DNA from: Gracilariopsis chorda
Taxonomy: Eukaryota; Rhodophyta; Florideophyceae; Gracilariales; Gracilariaceae
Assembly: GCA_003194525.1 (NCBI GenBank)
Contig: NBIV01000122.1
Coordinates: 124,001 to 188,000, forward strand
Reading direction: 5' to 3'
Length of the DNA: 64,000 bases
Below are positions 61,835-64,000 of this stretch, piece after piece. A model generated the notes under the pieces. It had not been told where the DNA came from. It worked only from the letters and a program-made list of their open reading frames with translations, and did not search any database. Both the position numbers and the translations under genes were made by a program. How positions within the stretch are numbered: position 1 is the stretch's first letter; every line of letters starts with the position of its first letter.

Positions 61835-64000
61835 GAAAGGATGACATTAATCAGTCATCTCGCGCGCTCTTTGCATTAAATGCTGCAGAGAGAAAGGAGT
61901 GGATGTACAAGGCGACATTAGCAGGAAATCCACTGGATGCAGTCATCGATTCTTTTGCGTCTCACAATTTTATGGCACATAAGGATGTGAAACGAATTGG
62001 ACTGAATATCGAAAAGGTCGATGATATGGAGGTTGAACTCGGAAATGGGTCAAAGACAGATATTATGGGAAAGTGTTCAGCAGTTCTCAACATGAATGGA
62101 CATCTTTCGAATGTAACTATATATGTTATTCATATGCATGATGAAACGGAGAATCCATTGCTTATCCTCGGCAGAACATGGTTGAAAGCACATAATCCTG
62201 CGATTGATTGGAGGTCAAACAAGTGTACAATTATCCGACAGGATGGAACGCAAGTGACAATAACGGCAAAAAGAAACAGTGATCGTCCCGCATCGACCAC
62301 AGTTTTTAAAATGATGTCGTTTCGTAAGTTGCAAAAGGCCATCAAGAGTCGAAATTGTGAACTATATGCAGTGCAATTAACCAAGAAGCTTGTCGACAGT
62401 ATTAGAGAAGCCGATTGCTCACCACCATTCCGAGAGCTACTTTCAGAATTTCATGACATCTTTCGTGAAGACCTTCCAGCAGATCTTCCTCCTACGCGTG
62501 GTATGGATTTTGAGATTAACTTGAAACCAGGAGAGACACCACCAGTCCGACCCGTCATTCGACTGTCTACCAAAGAGCTCAAAGAACTTAAAAAACAGTT
62601 ACGAAATCTGCTAGAAAAAGGACTAATAAGACCTTCCACTTCGCCTTATGGAGCTCCCGTATTCTTCATTAAGAAGAAGAATGGAGACTTGAGAATGGTG
62701 TGCGACTATCGTGCGCTAAATAAGATCACGATTCCTGACGCAAACCCGATTCCGCTTATCAATGAGACACTCGATCAGATTTCAGGAGCAAACATTTTCT
62801 CACAGATCGATCTCATTTGGGGTTATCACCAAATGCGCGTAAAGAAAGAAGATTGCCACAAGACAGCGATCAGAACCCGTTTTGGTTCCTTTGAATGGAA
62901 AGTTCTATGCTTTGGTCTCCGAAACGCACCTGCTGCATTTACCAGGCTTCTTTCCAATCTACTACAGGAACTTCATGGAGAGTGTATGGTTTTGTTCTTG
63001 GATGATATTCTGATATATAGCAAATCCGAGAAAGAACACAAACATCACCTTCAAAGACTATTCGAAATTCTGCGCAAGAATAAGATCTACATTAGACCTA
63101 GCAAATGCAAGTTTGGTGCATCAGAAGTGGAATACCTGGGATACACTTTGAATTCCGAAGGAATTTCAACACAAGGGCGATTAGTGAAAGCAGTCACCGA
63201 CTGGCCTACACCGAAATCTGTGAAAGATGTGCAACGGTTTCTTGGACTTTCTAACTTTTACAGAAGGTTTATCAAGAACTACGCCGCCATTGTTCGCCCA
63301 ATATCCGATTTGATTCGCAAGAAGTCTTTCTCTTGGAACGAAGAACAGACAAAGGCTTTTGAAAGTTTGAAGATAGCATTGACTACGGCACCAGTTTTAC
63401 GACACCCGAAACATGAATGTCAGTTTGTACTGACTACCGATGCCTCTAAACACGCTGTGGGAGCCACTTTGGAACAAGATGGCCATCCTGTTGCGTTCTT
63501 ATCACATCGACTGTCAGACACAGAGACTCGTTGGGATACTGGCGACCAAGAACTACTAGCAGTGATGATTGCTCTACGTGAGTGGACCGTTTACCTCAGA
63601 GACAGAAGTTTTGTTCTAAAGACGGATCATGAACCCATTCGATACCTACAATCAAAGCCGAAACTTTCTGGACGACAGATGCGTTGGCTAGACGAATTAC
63701 AGAGCTTCGACTTTAAGGTGGAACACATTCCAGGTTCAAAGAACAAGGCCACAGATGCACTCAGTCGTTGCGTGAACGTTTCGCAGTTCAAATCCTTACG
63801 CCTACAGGAGAAGTCTTTGATGAACGAGATTCGAGAAGCATATCATGATGATGAATGGGCTCAGAACCTCTTAGCAGTTTTAAGAGACAATCAGACCTTC
63901 CCAAATCGCAAAACCGAACTGTACGTTCACAAGTTTGTATACGAGAAGAGTCTATTGTACTGGATAGGTTCAAGAAGCAAACGAGTGTACATACCGAATG
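61810..64000 (+). CDS. pol: Ty3-C pol (protease, RT, RNase H; partial)
   Basis: The frame is -1 relative to gag and open for 730 codons to the end of the window, where it is cut off before integrase. The protease region has LILGRTWLKAHNPAIDW, but its active site reads Asp-Ser-Phe-Ala (about 61952) in place of Asp-Ser/Thr-Gly-Ala. RT has FFIKKKNGDLRMVCDYRALN, SQIDLIWGYHQMRV, FGLRNAPAAF and the active site FLDDILIYS (about 62995). RNase H has TTDASKHAVGATL, DQELLAVMIALREW, KTDHEPIRYL and ATDALSR. The polymerase and RNase H residues are intact. It ends inside the linker before integrase (LLYWIGSRSK). Confidence 0.9.

Larger units (their letters stand above)
60604..64000 (+). mobile_element. Ty3-C: well-preserved Ty3/gypsy element (cut by the window end)
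   Basis: Leader, primer-binding site, gag and pol through RNase H are present with no stop in either ORF. Integrase and the 3' LTR lie beyond the window. The LTR end before the primer-binding site reads CTTACA (60756). The LTR start is not proven; a hairpin GAGCAATAGT with ACTATTGCTC at 60605-60640 begins near a possible TG at 60604. The intact coding suggests recent activity. Confidence 0.85.

Noticed and set aside
1-64000. CRISPR array, rRNA or prophage
   Set aside because: No regularly spaced short repeats with unique spacers, no rRNA-like sequence and no phage genes; the content is eukaryotic transposons.

Overview
The window looks like nuclear DNA of a eukaryote in a repeat-rich region. 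It holds chromodomain-type Ty3/gypsy retrotransposons, Rep-helicase Helitrons and a MULE-type transposon with FAR1-like, DDE and SWIM parts. A broken piece of Mfd (a bacterial-type transcription-repair coupling factor, nucleus-encoded and plastid-targeted in algae and plants) suggests a photosynthetic host. The one large non-transposon gene, a Sel1-repeat protein, is a single exon. An intron-poor alga, possibly a red alga, is my best guess, but the sequence does not prove it.

Layout. 1-2962: no recognisable gene. 2963-3836: one copy of a ~0.88 kb dispersed repeat (R1; second copy at 52612-53494). About 4190-10620, minus strand: a decayed chromovirus (Ty3-A), gag to chromodomain, with many in-frame stops and an odd richness in the palindrome CCGTACGG. 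12076-12689: Mfd pseudogene fragment. 14108-28490: a nested block. A chromovirus (Ty3-B, A-rich sense strand, 358-bp LTRs, TSD CACAG/CAAAG) has a Helitron (20487-28435) inserted exactly between A and T of its 3' LTR. The Helitron ORF is in turn split by an 825-bp solo LTR with a 5-bp TSD. A 465-bp mini-Helitron is joined head-to-tail to the 3' end of the long Helitron. 30026-31993: Sel1-repeat gene, followed upstream by a 187-bp foldback element. 33024-37939: a second, divergent and decayed Helitron. 39180-42044: a third Helitron, internally deleted, carrying another copy of the same solo LTR and again a head-to-tail junction at its 5' end. 44464-47452: decayed MULE. 52450-56300: broken pieces of a second Sel1-family gene. 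56860-57870: integrase fragment. 58328-58765: a possible small secreted protein. 59079-60560: decayed gag-protease region. 60759 to the window end: the best preserved retroelement (Ty3-C), with an intact gag and a pol ORF that runs off the end.

Two things stand out. Ty3-C has a textbook -1 ribosomal frameshift signal at its gag/pol junction: slippery A AAA AAC, a 5-nt spacer and a perfect 7-bp GC-rich stem. The Helitron family has well-defined ends (5' TCTCAACACCCCC; 3' hairpin with a GAA triloop plus nine bases ending mostly in CTTG), and two junctions where one unit's 3' end directly abuts the next unit's 5' end, as rolling-circle replication past the end signal would leave. Ty3-B also carries a two-zinc-finger ORF with no ATG between its 5' LTR and gag, and a small extra ORF after pol.

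Order of events read from the nesting: Ty3-B inserted first, then the Helitron entered its 3' LTR, then an LTR element entered the Helitron ORF and recombined down to a solo LTR. No CRISPR, rRNA or convincing tRNA gene is visible.
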